A stretch of DNA of 49,301 nt from Verrucomicrobiales bacterium (GTDB taxonomy: Bacteria > Verrucomicrobiota > Verrucomicrobiia > Verrucomicrobiales > SLCJ01), in assembly GCA_024636835.1 (NCBI GenBank), contig JAGXGH010000037.1, positions 1-49,301 on the forward strand. The letters run 5' to 3'. The notes beneath the pieces are model-generated. The model had not been told where the DNA came from and ran no database searches. It saw only the letters and a program-made list of their open reading frames with translations. Of the stretch, positions 16,733 to 26,760 are shown piece by piece. How positions within the stretch are numbered: position 1 is the stretch's first letter; each line of letters begins with the position of its first letter. Made by a program: the position numbers and the translations under genes.

Positions 16733-19700
16733 TTACTCTGTGATATCCACTGCAAGTCGGGTGAAGAGCTTACCATTGTTTGTGAGAGTGCGTTTAATCT
16801 TCACCTCTACATTGTCGATGCCAGCATCCGTTGGGTGAGCAGTGGCGGCAATGATGATGTCCGGATCACTACCCAAGGCCTCCGCCCATCCCCTCAAATC
16901 ATTGCTATACTCGACATAAATCTTATCGGCATTCACATTCGCTTCATTGCTTCGGCGATAGGTATAGATGAAGTAGGTTGCATCAGAATCATCGAGCGTC
17001 GGCATCAAAGGTCTAGCATTCACTGAAGGCCCGCTTGCTCCCAACACCCACGCAATTCCGTTAGGAACACCGTCACGATTATTATCCGAACCGGATGAGG
17101 ATCCACCTGACCAGACGATGAATGGATTCGCAGCAGGAACCCCAACGCCGCTGATGGCGAAAGTGTAAGCGCCTTCATCAGAATCGTTGTTGGCAATGGA
17201 TACTGATGCCGTCCGCGAACCAGCTGCGCCTGGAATAAATGTGATTGTGAATGTCGTTGAGCCGCTAGCCGCTACGCTCGAGGCAGGCGTGCTAGTAACG
17301 ACGAAGTCTCCAGGATTCGCACCCGCGATGTTGACGATGGGACTCCCCGTCAAATTGAGCGCCGCATCGCCGAGGTTTTGAATCGTGAAGGTATGAACCA
17401 CCGTTGGGCCGCCTTCATCACATAGGCCGAAGTTCGTGGCATCTGCGGTCGATACCGTAGCATCGCCTGAATTGATCGTAATCCCATTGCCCTGAACATT
17501 GATCTCAGGACCAGATTGCGCATCAGAAGTATAGGTTAGACTCAATTTTGGACGACTCGCCACGATGGCATGCTCGCGCGTGCGCACGGTGTCGGTAGCA
17601 TTATTTTTGCTGAGGTCGGTTCGTAGCCCAAAGCCTTGATTGCTATCGGGGTTATTCACCCAGCTTTGAACCTTAGCGAGGCCATCAGCGTTGAGAGTCA
17701 TCGTGATCGTGGAGCCTGCCGTGCCTGTAATCGGGGCACTGGCATACTCAGTGGTGCTGACAAGGGCATTGCTGTTATTGAAGGTAGCAAGGGTTTCATC
17801 CCAAACGCCCGTCATGTTGACCAGACGTAGGGTGCTGGCCGTGCCACCGTCATCAGTCAACTGAAGACTCACCTGGCTCAAGGTTGATCCGACTGGGATG
17901 GAACTCAAATCAAAGCCCAGCAAGCCATACTTGAGTTGGTATTTTGCCGCATTCGAGTAACTGCTCAGCCTGATGGTTGCATCTAGCCCATAGTTCGTGC
18001 CTGAGTAGTCAAGATCAGTTCCGCCGGGGACGTTTTCACGGCGGTTTTCAATGAAGGCATCACGCGTTCCGGTGTAGCCATTGAGACCATCCTGAAGGAC
18101 AATGGTGCCGCCTCCCAACGCTCGCATCGTCACACCATCGATGTCGAAGAGTGAGTTGCTGCCAGTGTTGTCGTGATATTCTGCTTTGCTGCAGGATACG
18201 GTGAGATTGGTAATGTTGTTACCGCCATAGGTGCCTGTGCTGTTACCGCTCAAGGTGATGGTGGCCACCTTGGAGTTGACGCGTGTCACAGCCCCCTTAG
18301 AGACGCCGGCCGGCAGATTGGCGACGGTCCAGTTACCGCTGCTCAGTGCGGAAGCATAGGTGCCACCGTGAAGAACGACCGTGAGCAATTCCCCGTCTTC
18401 TGCTCCTTCTAGAATCCAGCCATCGTCGACGACTTCAATCGATTCCACATCATTGGTGGCCGTTAAGGTGACCCCGGAATTGCTGCTGATCGGGTTACTA
18501 GCTTCCATGATCTCTACACTGGTGCAGGTGACCGAGATGTTAGTGATATCACTGTCATAATCGACACTACGATTACCGCTGAGGGCAATCTGCACCGTGG
18601 TGTCATTGATACGGTATACATTGCCTTTGCTGACGCCGGCCGGAAGTCCGGTCAGCGTCCAGTTGGCGGGAGTCAGGGTGGAAGCAAAGGTTCCATTCGA
18701 GAGCACCACATTGATTCGCTCCCCATCTTCCAGTTCTTCGGTAATGAGACCGTCATCGCTAATGGCAATGCTAGGATTCGGTGAGAAATTAGCCACCAAT
18801 GTCAAATTGGCACTGACCGCGGTAACAGTCAGCGGGTTGTCGCTGCTGAAGAAGGCTCCTCCTTTTGTCCAGTTGACGAAATAGTGTTCGGCAGGTGGAT
18901 TGGCAGTCACTGGTGTGGTGTCTGCACCGACCCCGATCACTTGGCTGGTCGTTCCCGTCAGCGTGGCTCCGGTGGTGCCATCGGTTTGGAAGTCCACGGT
19001 GTAGGCCGGAGTCCACTTCGCGTAGAGGATAGTGGCCGCGGTGATGTCCCAGTTTCTCGCGCTGGTCATAGTGGCGGTGTAGTATTGAACGCCACTGCCA
19101 TCAGTGCCGGTGAAGTATCCGCCGAAGGCGTAGTCGGTGCGAGTCGGTGCTGTTGCTGTAGGCATGCCAGAACCAAAGGTGGCGGTGACACTGTTGCTGC
19201 CACCTGTTCCGGTCTGCTTGTCGAGCGTCACGGTGTAGCTGCGGCCCGTCCAGTGAGCATAGAGGGTGGTGTTGGAGGTCTCGGTCCAGGTGGACGCGCT
19301 GGCCATTGCTCCCGTGTAGTAGCGGGTGCCGCTGCCATTGGGGCTGGTGAAGTAGCCGGCGAAATCATAGCCAGTGCGGGAAGGTGCCGTTGCCCCCGGC
19401 ATGGTGGCATCATAGGTGGCGGTCACCTCGTTGGTTCCGCTGCTGCCGCCTTGCTTGTCGAAGGGCACTGTGTAGGTATTGGCTGTCCATTTGGCATACA
19501 GCGTGGTATTGGCGGACAGATTCCAGTTGGTGGCACTGGCCATGGCCGAGGAGTAATACTGAGTGCCGCTGCCGTTGGTGCCGGAGTAGTAGCCGCCAAA
19601 GGTGTAGCCTGCCCGCGTCGGCGCCGAGGCTGCCGGCATCGCTTGGCCGAAGGTCGCGTTGACGCTGGCATCCCCACCGCTGCCACCCTGGCGGTTGAGG

Positions 19701-22700
19701 GTCACGGTGTAGCTGTTCGCACTCCAGTAGGCGTAGAGGGTGGTGGCCGAGGCGATGTCCCAATTGCCGATACTGTTCATGGAGGCATCGTAGTAACGGG
19801 TGCCGTTGCCATTGGTTCCGGTGAAGTAACCCGCAAAGTTGTATCCGGTGCGCGAGGGCGCGGTGGCGGCGGGCATCGCCGAGCCCATGGTGGCACTGAC
19901 GCTGGTGTCGCCTCCCGTGCCACCCTGGCGGTCGAGTGTGACGGCGTAGTTGTTGCCGTTCCATTGACCATAGAGTGTGGTGGCTCCCGTGATGTTGAAG
20001 GTGTTGCCGGCGGCATAGGGGGTGCCAGTTCCATCTGCAGCGGTATTCCAATCATCAAAGGTGTAGCCGCTTCGGGTGAGATTGCCGGTGTTCCCCTGCA
20101 CGGTGACCAAGTCATTGAGCTGATACTCTGTGAGATCCTCAGGAACGGTGCCGCCATCACTGCCATTGCCATTATAAGTGATGCTGTAGTCAGCCGTGAG
20201 GTTCACCGTGATCACCACCACATCACTATGCTGATCATTGCCGTCGTTGGCAGTCAGGCGAAGGAAGTAGGTGCCGGTGTCCGAGAAGGTGACAGTGGAG
20301 TCTAGGGCATTCTCATTCGTAATGGTCACGGTTCCCGTGCCGGTGCCACCTGCGATGGAGGACCAGCTGGCCGACGGCGTGTCATCGCCATCGGTGACCG
20401 AGCCCGCAAGAGTCGTGGTGGCCGAAGGAACGGACTTCTTCGGACCAGTCGTGGAATTGGTCGTCGAATATGGATGTGCTGCTGGGAGCGTCGCCTGCAT
20501 TCCCCACTTCCAAGCCAAATAGCCTTCAATCTTTTGCTGAGTTGCAATGTCTTCGGTGCCATCGGTGAAGATAATTTCTCCCATGCCGCCATCCCACAGA
20601 GTGTAGCTGGCATTGTTGCCCAGCAGTCTCCATTGGGCGGTGCGGGCAGATGCAGAGGTTACGGTGAATATTTCCCCGGTGATGGGCAGGCCGCTGGCTT
20701 GACCGTTGGTGTTCGTAGTACTGCCGTTACGATAGGTGGTGCCATTGTAGTCAAAGTTTTTGGCATCACCGCCGGCATCAAAAACTTTGTTGCCGTTGCT
20801 GCGTCCAGTCAGCCTCACCGAGCCGTCCGTCGTTCCCACCAGTGCGTTGTGGTTGGTCCATGTGGCCGGTGTTCCGTCCCCGTAGTAGGTCACCACATAC
20901 AAGCGTTTCACTGCTACGCTTTGATCCATGGTAAGGTATTTGTAGTTAGGCCCGGTGCTGATGGAGGGGCGGCCTCCCAATAGGCTGTCGGAGGCTGTGT
21001 AGACGGGTTGATAGGTACCGTTGGTTTGCTTCATGTGGTAGCCATTACTACTCTTGTCGTTCCATTGCGAAACGGCGCCACCGCTGTGGGTGATGGTGGC
21101 AGCATCATTGGCATCGTACCAGGCAATCGCAGCAGCATCCGCAGGCGTCCAATCAACATCGGAGCCGGTCATGTAGATGGTCTCGTCGGGACCGGCATTG
21201 GCGACCGGCTTTTCATTCCAATGGGCATATAAAGTCTGGTTGGAAGTAATGGCAACCGCAGTGCCTGCTGTGATTTCGCTTCCCCCGACCGCTGAGGTGA
21301 ACCAACCCATGAAGGTGAATCCCGTGCGGCTGACTGTCGCGAGAGTCCCATAGGTGGAAGCATAAGTGACTGACTTGTTGGTGGGACTCGGTAGATCGCC
21401 GCCATTGGCGTTGAAGGTGACGGTGTAGGAGTCGGGCGTCCATTGAGCATGCAGGGTGGTCGCGGCATTGGCGCTGTAGGTGCCGCCCCCCGGATACGCG
21501 TCGCCACTTCCATTGGCCGCCGTGTTCCAACCACTGAAGGAGTGCCCGGTTTTGAGCAGTGAACCTTGATTGGCCAGGGCTAGATTGATGCCATAGGTCT
21601 TGGTTTGGTTGCTTGGAGCCGTGCCCCCGGTATTAGCGTTGCCATTGTAGGCCACGGTGTAGGTGCTCACGGTCCACTGGGCGTAGAGAGTGACACCGGT
21701 GTTCGCGGTGTAGGTGGCTTCGTCCGCATAAGCATCACCGCTGCCATTGGCTGCGGTGTTCCAGCCGGAGAAGCTGTAACCGGCGCGGCTCATTCCGTTG
21801 GAGTTGGCGGGACTCAGGGCCAGATCCACGCCCTGCGTCTTGGTCTGGTTGGAAGGCGGGCTGCCGCCATCATGGCCATTGCCGTTGAAGCTCACGGTAT
21901 AGGTGGGGACCGAAGTCCACTGGGCATAGAGTGTCACATTGGATGAACCCATGCTGAAGGTGGCGCTCGGGGAATAAGAAGTGCCTGAGCCATTGGCTGC
22001 AGTGTTCCAGCCATTGAAGATGTTTGCAGTCTTCGTTAGGTTTCCGCTGTTGCCCAACACCGTGACGGTGGCGCTGGTTGGATAAAGCGTGCTGTCGGTG
22101 GGTGGGGCTCCCCCATCGCTGCCGTTGCCATTGTAGGTGACCGAGAAGCCGGGCTGGGTGATGGTCACATTGTCAATGGTGATATCACTCGTGAAACTGG
22201 TTCCCGTGGTGCCATCAAACTTCAGCTGCACATATTGGCCAGCATAGGTACTCAAATCAGCCGTGGCTTGAGCCCAAGCGTTCCCCTGATCACCGGTTTT
22301 GGTGAAGAGTGTGTCCCAGTTGGTGCCATCGATACTGGCCTGCAATTTCAGGGAGCCCATGGCAGCACCATACATGTGATAGTAGAAAGACAGCTCCGGC
22401 AGTGAGCTAGTGGTCAAATCAAACCAGCAGGTCAGTTGCCCGGAAAGGCTAGTGAACCCAGATGCTTCGGTGTAGAGGTAATAGGTGCCGTCTTGGGCCG
22501 CGGTAGGACCAGTCCCGGTAGAGGGCGTGCCGGCGGAATCCCAGGTCCAGTCCATGCCATCTACCTCTGATTGTACCCAATCGCCTATCCCAGTCTCAAA
22601 ACTCTCAGCATAAGGAATGCTCACAGCGGTGGCCGGCGGAGCTGTGATACTAAAGTTGAGACTACTCGAATCGCTGTAGGACGGGTTGCTCAAGGTGGTG

Positions 22701-25429
22701 ATGCGGATCTTGTAGTCGGTGCCGACTGTCTGTCCGGCGGGAATCGCCCACGCGAAAGATCCATCATTAGCTGTGTTGGCAGTAATGGTGGTGTTCAAGC
22801 TACCGTTTTTGAGCAGCTCAATTTTCGCGTTGCCACCTAGACTTGAAGCCCAAGTGATGTTTCTACTCGTGCCACGGAACCAACTTTCACCACCATTCGG
22901 GCTGCCGAGAAGCATCTCGGTGCCATCCACATTGAAGGTCACGGGAATGATCAGAGGTGAGTTGCTGGCCTCGCTGGAGGAAATGGTGATGGTATCCGTG
23001 TAGGTGCCCGCAGCCAGACTGGTGGCATCAAAAGTGACGTAAATGGAATCGCGCTCCCCACCCACAGTGCCCGAGGCTGGCGAGATGCTGAGCCATGATT
23101 GGGTCTTGGTAATGCTGTAGTTGGCAGAACCTCCGCCGACGTTTTCTAAATTGAGTTCGGCAACGGGGCCAGAAACACCAGCAAGGCCATCGATGGTGAG
23201 CGAGCTGGGGCTGGTGGCCAGAGTGGGTTGTGCCCAAACGGTTAGATTAACGGTCACGGTATCGGTTCCTGCCGCTCCACCCTCTATGGTGATAGTGCCT
23301 GTGTAATTTCCAGCTGCGAGGGCAGAAGTGGAGAACGTCACATTGACCACATCCGATTCCGTGGTCGCAGAGCCACTCGTCACATCGCAGTTCAACCAAG
23401 TGGCATTGTCGCTGATCGTGTAATTGAGAGTGCTTCCCTGTGCGTTGCACACGGTAAAGCTGGTGGCGAGAGCGTTGGACCCATAGTTGCAAGAGCTGTA
23501 GAGATTCGCGCGACTCAATGAAATAGCTGGCGAACCCGTAGGATCACCCGAACCCGCGACAAAGGTCATCACCGAGCTATCGGCACTGATGCTGTGGATC
23601 ACCGCTCCGGAGTTGGTGCCGCGACCGCTCGCATCCCAGAATTTCAGCGAGGGAGTGGTGGCGTCCGAAAGCTGGTTTATGTCAGTGCTCTTGAAGGCAT
23701 CATTGGTGCCCGGGGTGGGATCGTCATACCAGGGTGTCTTGGCGCTTGAGGGGTTGGCCTCTAACACCAGCAACTCGTAGGGTTTGGTGTAGTCCGCATT
23801 TGGGTTGGCGGCGGTAAAGATGGTGGAGTAGGTGTTAGAACCGTGCTCTCTAAGGTGGTAGGCCAACAGGCCAGTGGCCGGGTTGACACTGCCCGAATGA
23901 CCACCGTATGGCCCCTCGTAGCCCGTGTTATCTCGCACCTCGAACATGAAATATTCTCGGGATTCCGAGGGGTTCAGGTAGCGGTAGAAGAGGTTATTGT
24001 CGACCTGCACGGTACAGCGCTGGCTACTACCGCTGTTCAACTCGACAATATCAGCCCATCCCGATGCAGTTTTAAGATAGGGGTCGATGTTGGTCGGGTG
24101 ATAACCACTCCCTCCATAGTTACCAGAAGCCATCAAAGAATAATTACCCACATTAGATGCGTTGCCGTCATAAGAATAGAGGTCCGGATACCCCAAAAGC
24201 ATGTGACCGTTCTCGTGGCAAACCGTGCCGATCTTGAGGGTCGATGCCGTGCCGATGTTGGTGATCTGGTAATCGTAGATCTGCATGCCCGCACCGACAC
24301 TCTTTGAGGGCGAGAGGACCCAGCGGTGCGGCCACAGGCCCTTGGACCATGTACCACTATCATTGCCGGCGAAGAAGATATTGCAGGCACGGACGTTGCC
24401 TCCACTCTTGGTCGTCAGGGAGGAGAAGTCATAGCCATCGGCAATCAGTACATCGAGAGCATCATTGAGCAGCAGTCGACCGCAGAGACCCGAATCCACG
24501 GAAGTGTCGTTGTAGTAGGTTTTCGGTTGGGGAACTCGAACGTAGTAGGTGACGTTGTTGCTGTAGCGAAGGCGGCCAGCGGACTGGATGAAGAAGTAGT
24601 CGTAGACGGAGCCGCTGTTGCCGAAACCGGTGTAATTCGGTTTGTTAAAGTAGTCGTCAACTTGGGATTGAGTCACAGCCGTTCCAGGCTGATCCGAAAA
24701 GTCGACGAGGATAGTCAAGCCCACCACCTCATCCGTCAATGTGAAGGATGGCGGTGCCAGCTCTGGGCCAGTTCCGCCAGTAGCATCGCCTTCAGGCGAG
24801 GCCATCTGCGGTTCCGAAGGAATTTCGGAATCTGGAAAGATGGTTCCCACAGGGATAGCAAACCCTTTCTTACCAGCTTTTTCTTTTTTTCTAACTTCTG
24901 ATTTGAATGAGTGATAATTCCGGTTCGCCGCTTTAACAGCCTCCCAGCGCTCCTGTTGCTTGACCACGGCTTCATGCGTAGCGTGCTTCTTTTTGGCCTT
25001 GGCGGCCCTTGACGCGGGATTGATCTCGATGCCTTTTCCCAGGCCGAGCGCCTTGGGATCAGCCTTGCCAACCGCCTTACCGGTTGACGTGAACTCATTG
25101 CCATCGGGGGACAATGTGGCATAAAAATAGGTCTTGGTGGCCGGGTCAAATACCACGGTGTAACCGTCCGAAGATTCGGTGCGGCCATAGAACTCGTCAC
25201 CGAAGACACGTAGGGATAGTTTTGTTCCATCCGGCTGCGTCCACTCAGTGTCCATGCCCTCCTGTCCGTAGGGCGCGGCATGAAGCCAGCCAGTTGTGAA
25301 TGTGATCGCAAACAGGAGACCGAGAGCGGCGAGGAATTTTATGGGTTTATGATTCTTAAGCGTTGGTAGGTAGATCCTGAAAGTCTCTTGCGTGCGGTTT
25401 TGTGCGATCTTGTAAGCTGGAGTAGCCAT
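16733..25429 (-). CDS. giant secreted M6-family metalloprotease with InlB-type repeats
   Basis: A 2898-residue protein. A signal peptide (hydrophobic core near residues 31-48, cut near LHAAPYG) precedes an M6 propeptide-like region (GDEFYGRTESSDGYTVV) and a catalytic domain with HENGHMLLGYPD (His405, Glu406, His409), as in immune inhibitor A. Then come BACON-like beta modules (about 640-830), a Kre9-like module (about 837-930), a jelly-roll module, and four InlB/Flg_new repeats (about 1093-1405). Next is a PKD domain interrupted by a laminin-G-like domain (about 1405-1735), then five or six more repeats to about 2215, two copies of a roughly 95-residue module, a DNRLRE-like domain (about 2450-2640) and an ASH/choice-of-anchor-like domain. 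The C-terminal domain has DNNRDGVPNGIAWVLGA, shared with the protease at 20-2784. It is probably an extracellular or cell-surface protease; no Shine-Dalgarno is visible. Confidence 0.93.
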   Translation of the reverse strand: MATPAYKIAQNRTQETFRIYLPTLKNHKPIKFLAALGLLFAITFTTGWLHAAPYGQEGMDTEWTQPDGTKLSLRVFGDEFYGRTESSDGYTVVFDPATKTYFYATLSPDGNEFTSTGKAVGKADPKALGLGKGIEINPASRAAKAKKKHATHEAVVKQQERWEAVKAANRNYHSFKSEVRKKEKAGKKGFAIPVGTIFPDSEIPSEPQMASPEGDATGGTGPELAPPSFTLTDEVVGLTILVDFSDQPGTAVTQSQVDDYFNKPNYTGFGNSGSVYDYFFIQSAGRLRYSNNVTYYVRVPQPKTYYNDTSVDSGLCGRLLLNDALDVLIADGYDFSSLTTKSGGNVRACNIFFAGNDSGTWSKGLWPHRWVLSPSKSVGAGMQIYDYQITNIGTASTLKIGTVCHENGHMLLGYPDLYSYDGNASNVGNYSLMASGNYGGSGYHPTNIDPYLKTASGWADIVELNSGSSQRCTVQVDNNLFYRYLNPSESREYFMFEVRDNTGYEGPYGGHSGSVNPATGLLAYHLREHGSNTYSTIFTAANPNADYTKPYELLVLEANPSSAKTPWYDDPTPGTNDAFKSTDINQLSDATTPSLKFWDASGRGTNSGAVIHSISADSSVMTFVAGSGDPTGSPAISLSRANLYSSCNYGSNALATSFTVCNAQGSTLNYTISDNATWLNCDVTSGSATTESDVVNVTFSTSALAAGNYTGTITIEGGAAGTDTVTVNLTVWAQPTLATSPSSLTIDGLAGVSGPVAELNLENVGGGSANYSITKTQSWLSISPASGTVGGERDSIYVTFDATSLAAGTYTDTITISSSEASNSPLIIPVTFNVDGTEMLLGSPNGGESWFRGTSRNITWASSLGGNAKIELLKNGSLNTTITANTANDGSFAWAIPAGQTVGTDYKIRITTLSNPSYSDSSSLNFSITAPPATAVSIPYAESFETGIGDWVQSEVDGMDWTWDSAGTPSTGTGPTAAQDGTYYLYTEASGFTSLSGQLTCWFDLTTSSLPELSFYYHMYGAAMGSLKLQASIDGTNWDTLFTKTGDQGNAWAQATADLSTYAGQYVQLKFDGTTGTSFTSDITIDNVTITQPGFSVTYNGNGSDGGAPPTDSTLYPTSATVTVLGNSGNLTKTANIFNGWNTAANGSGTSYSPSATFSMGSSNVTLYAQWTSVPTYTVSFNGNGHDGGSPPSNQTKTQGVDLALSPANSNGMSRAGYSFSGWNTAANGSGDAYADEATYTANTGVTLYAQWTVSTYTVAYNGNANTGGTAPSNQTKTYGINLALANQGSLLKTGHSFSGWNTAANGSGDAYPGGGTYSANAATTLHAQWTPDSYTVTFNANGGDLPSPTNKSVTYASTYGTLATVSRTGFTFMGWFTSAVGGSEITAGTAVAITSNQTLYAHWNEKPVANAGPDETIYMTGSDVDWTPADAAAIAWYDANDAATITHSGGAVSQWNDKSSNGYHMKQTNGTYQPVYTASDSLLGGRPSISTGPNYKYLTMDQSVAVKRLYVVTYYGDGTPATWTNHNALVGTTDGSVRLTGRSNGNKVFDAGGDAKNFDYNGTTYRNGSTTNTNGQASGLPITGEIFTVTSASARTAQWRLLGNNASYTLWDGGMGEIIFTDGTEDIATQQKIEGYLAWKWGMQATLPAAHPYSTTNSTTGPKKSVPSATTTLAGSVTDGDDTPSASWSSIAGGTGTGTVTITNENALDSTVTFSDTGTYFLRLTANDGNDQHSDVVVITVNLTADYSITYNGNGSDGGTVPEDLTEYQLNDLVTVQGNTGNLTRSGYTFDDWNTAADGTGTPYAAGNTFNITGATTLYGQWNGNNYAVTLDRQGGTGGDTSVSATMGSAMPAATAPSRTGYNFAGYFTGTNGNGTRYYDASMNSIGNWDIASATTLYAYWSANSYTVTLNRQGGSGGDASVNATFGQAMPAASAPTRAGYTFGGYYSGTNGSGTQYYSSAMASATNWNLSANTTLYAKWTANTYTVPFDKQGGSSGTNEVTATYDATMPGATAPSRTGYDFAGYFTSPNGSGTRYYTGAMASASTWTETSNTTLYAHWTGRSYTVTLDKQTGTGGSNSVTATFGSGMPTATAPTRTDYAFGGYFTGTDGSGVQYYTATMTSARNWDITAATILYAKWTPAYTVDFQTDGTTGATLTGTTSQVIGVGADTTPVTANPPAEHYFVNWTKGGAFFSSDNPLTVTAVSANLTLVANFSPNPSIAISDDGLITEELEDGERINVVLSNGTFASTLTPANWTLTGLPAGVSKGNVYRINDTTVQIALSGNRSVDYDSDITNISVTCTSVEIMEASNPISSNSGVTLTATNDVESIEVVDDGWILEGAEDGELLTVVLHGGTYASALSSGNWTVANLPAGVSKGAVTRVNSKVATITLSGNSTGTYGGNNITNLTVSCSKAEYHDNTGSNSLFDIDGVTMRALGGGTIVLQDGLNGYTGTRDAFIENRRENVPGGTDLDYSGTNYGLDATIRLSSYSNAAKYQLKYGLLGFDLSSIPVGSTLSQVSLQLTDDGGTASTLRLVNMTGVWDETLATFNNSNALVSTTEYASAPITGTAGSTITMTLNADGLAKVQSWVNNPDSNQGFGLRTDLSKNNATDTVRTREHAIVASRPKLSLTYTSDAQSGPEINVQGNGITINSGDATVSTADATNFGLCDEGGPTVVHTFTIQNLGDAALNLTGSPIVNIAGANPGDFVVTSTPASSVAASGSTTFTITFIPGAAGSRTASVSIANNDSDEGAYTFAISGVGVPAANPFIVWSGGSSSGSDNNRDGVPNGIAWVLGASGPSVNARPLMPTLDDSDATYFIYTYRRSNEANVNADKIYVEYSNDLRGWAEALGSDPDIIIAATAHPTDAGIDNVEVKIKRTLTNNGKLFTRLAVDITE
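19010..20195 (-). repeat. tandem InlB B-repeat coding block 2
   Basis: Five consecutive units of about 72-78 codons, each starting Y-x-V/I-T and ending TLYA-W, lie inside the M6 protease gene. A sixth divergent unit (YTVDFQTDG) follows. Units two to five share the DKQ/NRQ-GG-GG opening and GYFTG-NGSGT-YY core. Near-identity at DNA level keeps long antisense frames open here and would favour recombination and unit-number change. Confidence 0.85.
21220..22150 (-). repeat. tandem InlB B-repeat coding block 1
   Basis: Four units (FSVTYNG, YTVSFNG, YTVAYNG and YTVTFNA openings), each with a G-SFSGWNTAANGSG-like middle and TLYAQW-like end, precede the PKD/laminin-G region of the M6 protease. Confidence 0.85.
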
Positions 25430-25769
25430 AGTTGAATTGAGAGATTTTGAAGCTCTTGAGGGCCGTGAGCAGATCTCCTTGGTTATCGTGACTCGTCTCT
25501 TTCCCCAGTGATTAAGTAGGAAAAGTAGATGGAAATCCTGAGTGCGTTGAGCATCAGTTGATTACGAAGGGGAGATTTGGGCTTGCTGGAGCTTGGAAGA
25601 GGGAAAATTGGTAGCTAGGGTGAAAATTAGCAAGCAAAATCCACGTTCGGTTTTATTCAAGGTTCCCGAAAGAATTTGGTGATCTTGTGCGATTAGTTCA
25701 TGGACTGTGACACCCCGTCGATGGTCAGAAGTCCTGCTATTTCATTCAAATTACAACTCATCCAATCCC
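25430..25769. other. divergent intergenic region
   Basis: 340 bases between the starts of the giant M6 protease (minus) and the metallopeptidase at 25770 (plus). It must hold both promoters, but no -35/-10 pair, operator palindrome or repeat stands out. Confidence 0.5.
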
Positions 25770-26507
25770 ATGATATTACCAATCAACAGACTGCGGTTAT
25801 GCGCCCTTATTTTCACGTCGATTATCTGCGCAGGAGCGGCAAACGCCGATGAAGTCGAAAAACCGGCTGATCGCTACGATCCCGTGACCATGCAAATCAA
25901 GGGTTGGACGGTTCATGTGGAGCCTTCGCTGATCAGTGGCGAACACAAGGAGGTCGGAGATCGCGCGCTGAGCATGTTGGGTAACCATCTGGAGCGAATC
26001 GCCATTCTGTTGCCGCCCGAGAAGTTGGAAAAAATGCAAAAGCTGGAGTTCTGGATGGAGAACGACAACCCAAATATAAGTGGGATGCAGTATCATCCGG
26101 AAAAGGAGTGGTTAATCGAAAACGGTCACGACCCGCGTCTGGTGAAAATGGTTCATATTCCTCAGGCCGCCAACCTCTACTCCCGCGAGCAACTGCTCAA
26201 GCATCCAGCCGTGATTCTTCACGAGTTGGCGCACTCATATCACGATCAGGTGCTTGGATTCGATGATACTGCGATTATAGCGGCCTATGATGCTGCGATG
26301 AAGGATAAGATCTACGATAAATCGCTGCTCTACACCGGGGAAATGGTGAAGCATTACGGTGCAACCAACCATAAGGAATACTTCGCTGAATCCACCGAGG
26401 CCTACTTCTACCACAACGATTTCTACCCCTTTGTGCGCGCTGAACTCAAACAGCACGACCCCAAAGCCTACGCAGAAATGGAGCGGGTCTGGGGCAAGGT
26501 TGGATAA
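25770..26507 (+). CDS. secreted zinc metallopeptidase, lethal-factor-like fold
   Basis: A 245-residue protein with a signal peptide (core LCALIFTSIICAGAANA), a zinc site HELAH (151-155), and a probable third ligand in KEYFAES (Glu203 or Glu207). The arrangement HExxH followed about 50 residues later by EYFAE resembles the catalytic domain of anthrax lethal factor and its secreted bacterial relatives. The C-terminus RAELKQHDPKAY recurs as REELKTYDPGAY in the protein at 35321, so the two are relatives. ATG 25770 is chosen because it starts the signal peptide; the ATG at 25707 adds 21 unlikely residues. Substrate unknown. Confidence 0.82.
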   Translation: MILPINRLRLCALIFTSIICAGAANADEVEKPADRYDPVTMQIKGWTVHVEPSLISGEHKEVGDRALSMLGNHLERIAILLPPEKLEKMQKLEFWMENDNPNISGMQYHPEKEWLIENGHDPRLVKMVHIPQAANLYSREQLLKHPAVILHELAHSYHDQVLGFDDTAIIAAYDAAMKDKIYDKSLLYTGEMVKHYGATNHKEYFAESTEAYFYHNDFYPFVRAELKQHDPKAYAEMERVWGKVG

Positions 26508-26760
26508 GTTTTTGCTTGAGGGTGATTGTAGAGAGCTTTCCTTGAGTTGTGTTTTTAGTGTGGCCTTCGCTGTCTTTGCGAAGGAGGGTTCTGTCTGTTT
26601 GAGAGGTATTCGCAGTTCGCTCAATCTTGCCAGATAACTGCTTCTGTCTTTGCCATCTAGGACTCGCAGAGGCCGCATCAGAAACGGGATTTTTAAAAGG
26701 CGCGATTATTGCTTTACGCATGATGGGTGAATAAGTAATTTATTCTCCAAGCGAAACAGA

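Noticed and set aside
18884..20305. 473-codon open frame on the plus strand, antisense to the giant protease
   Set aside because: It is a Gly/Val/Arg-rich shadow of the tandem InlB repeats; near-identical repeat units keep the opposite strand open. No domain or start signal.
18990..22150. Regularly spaced DNA repeats considered as a CRISPR array
   Set aside because: Units are about 220 bases, multiples of three and code for InlB-type protein repeats.
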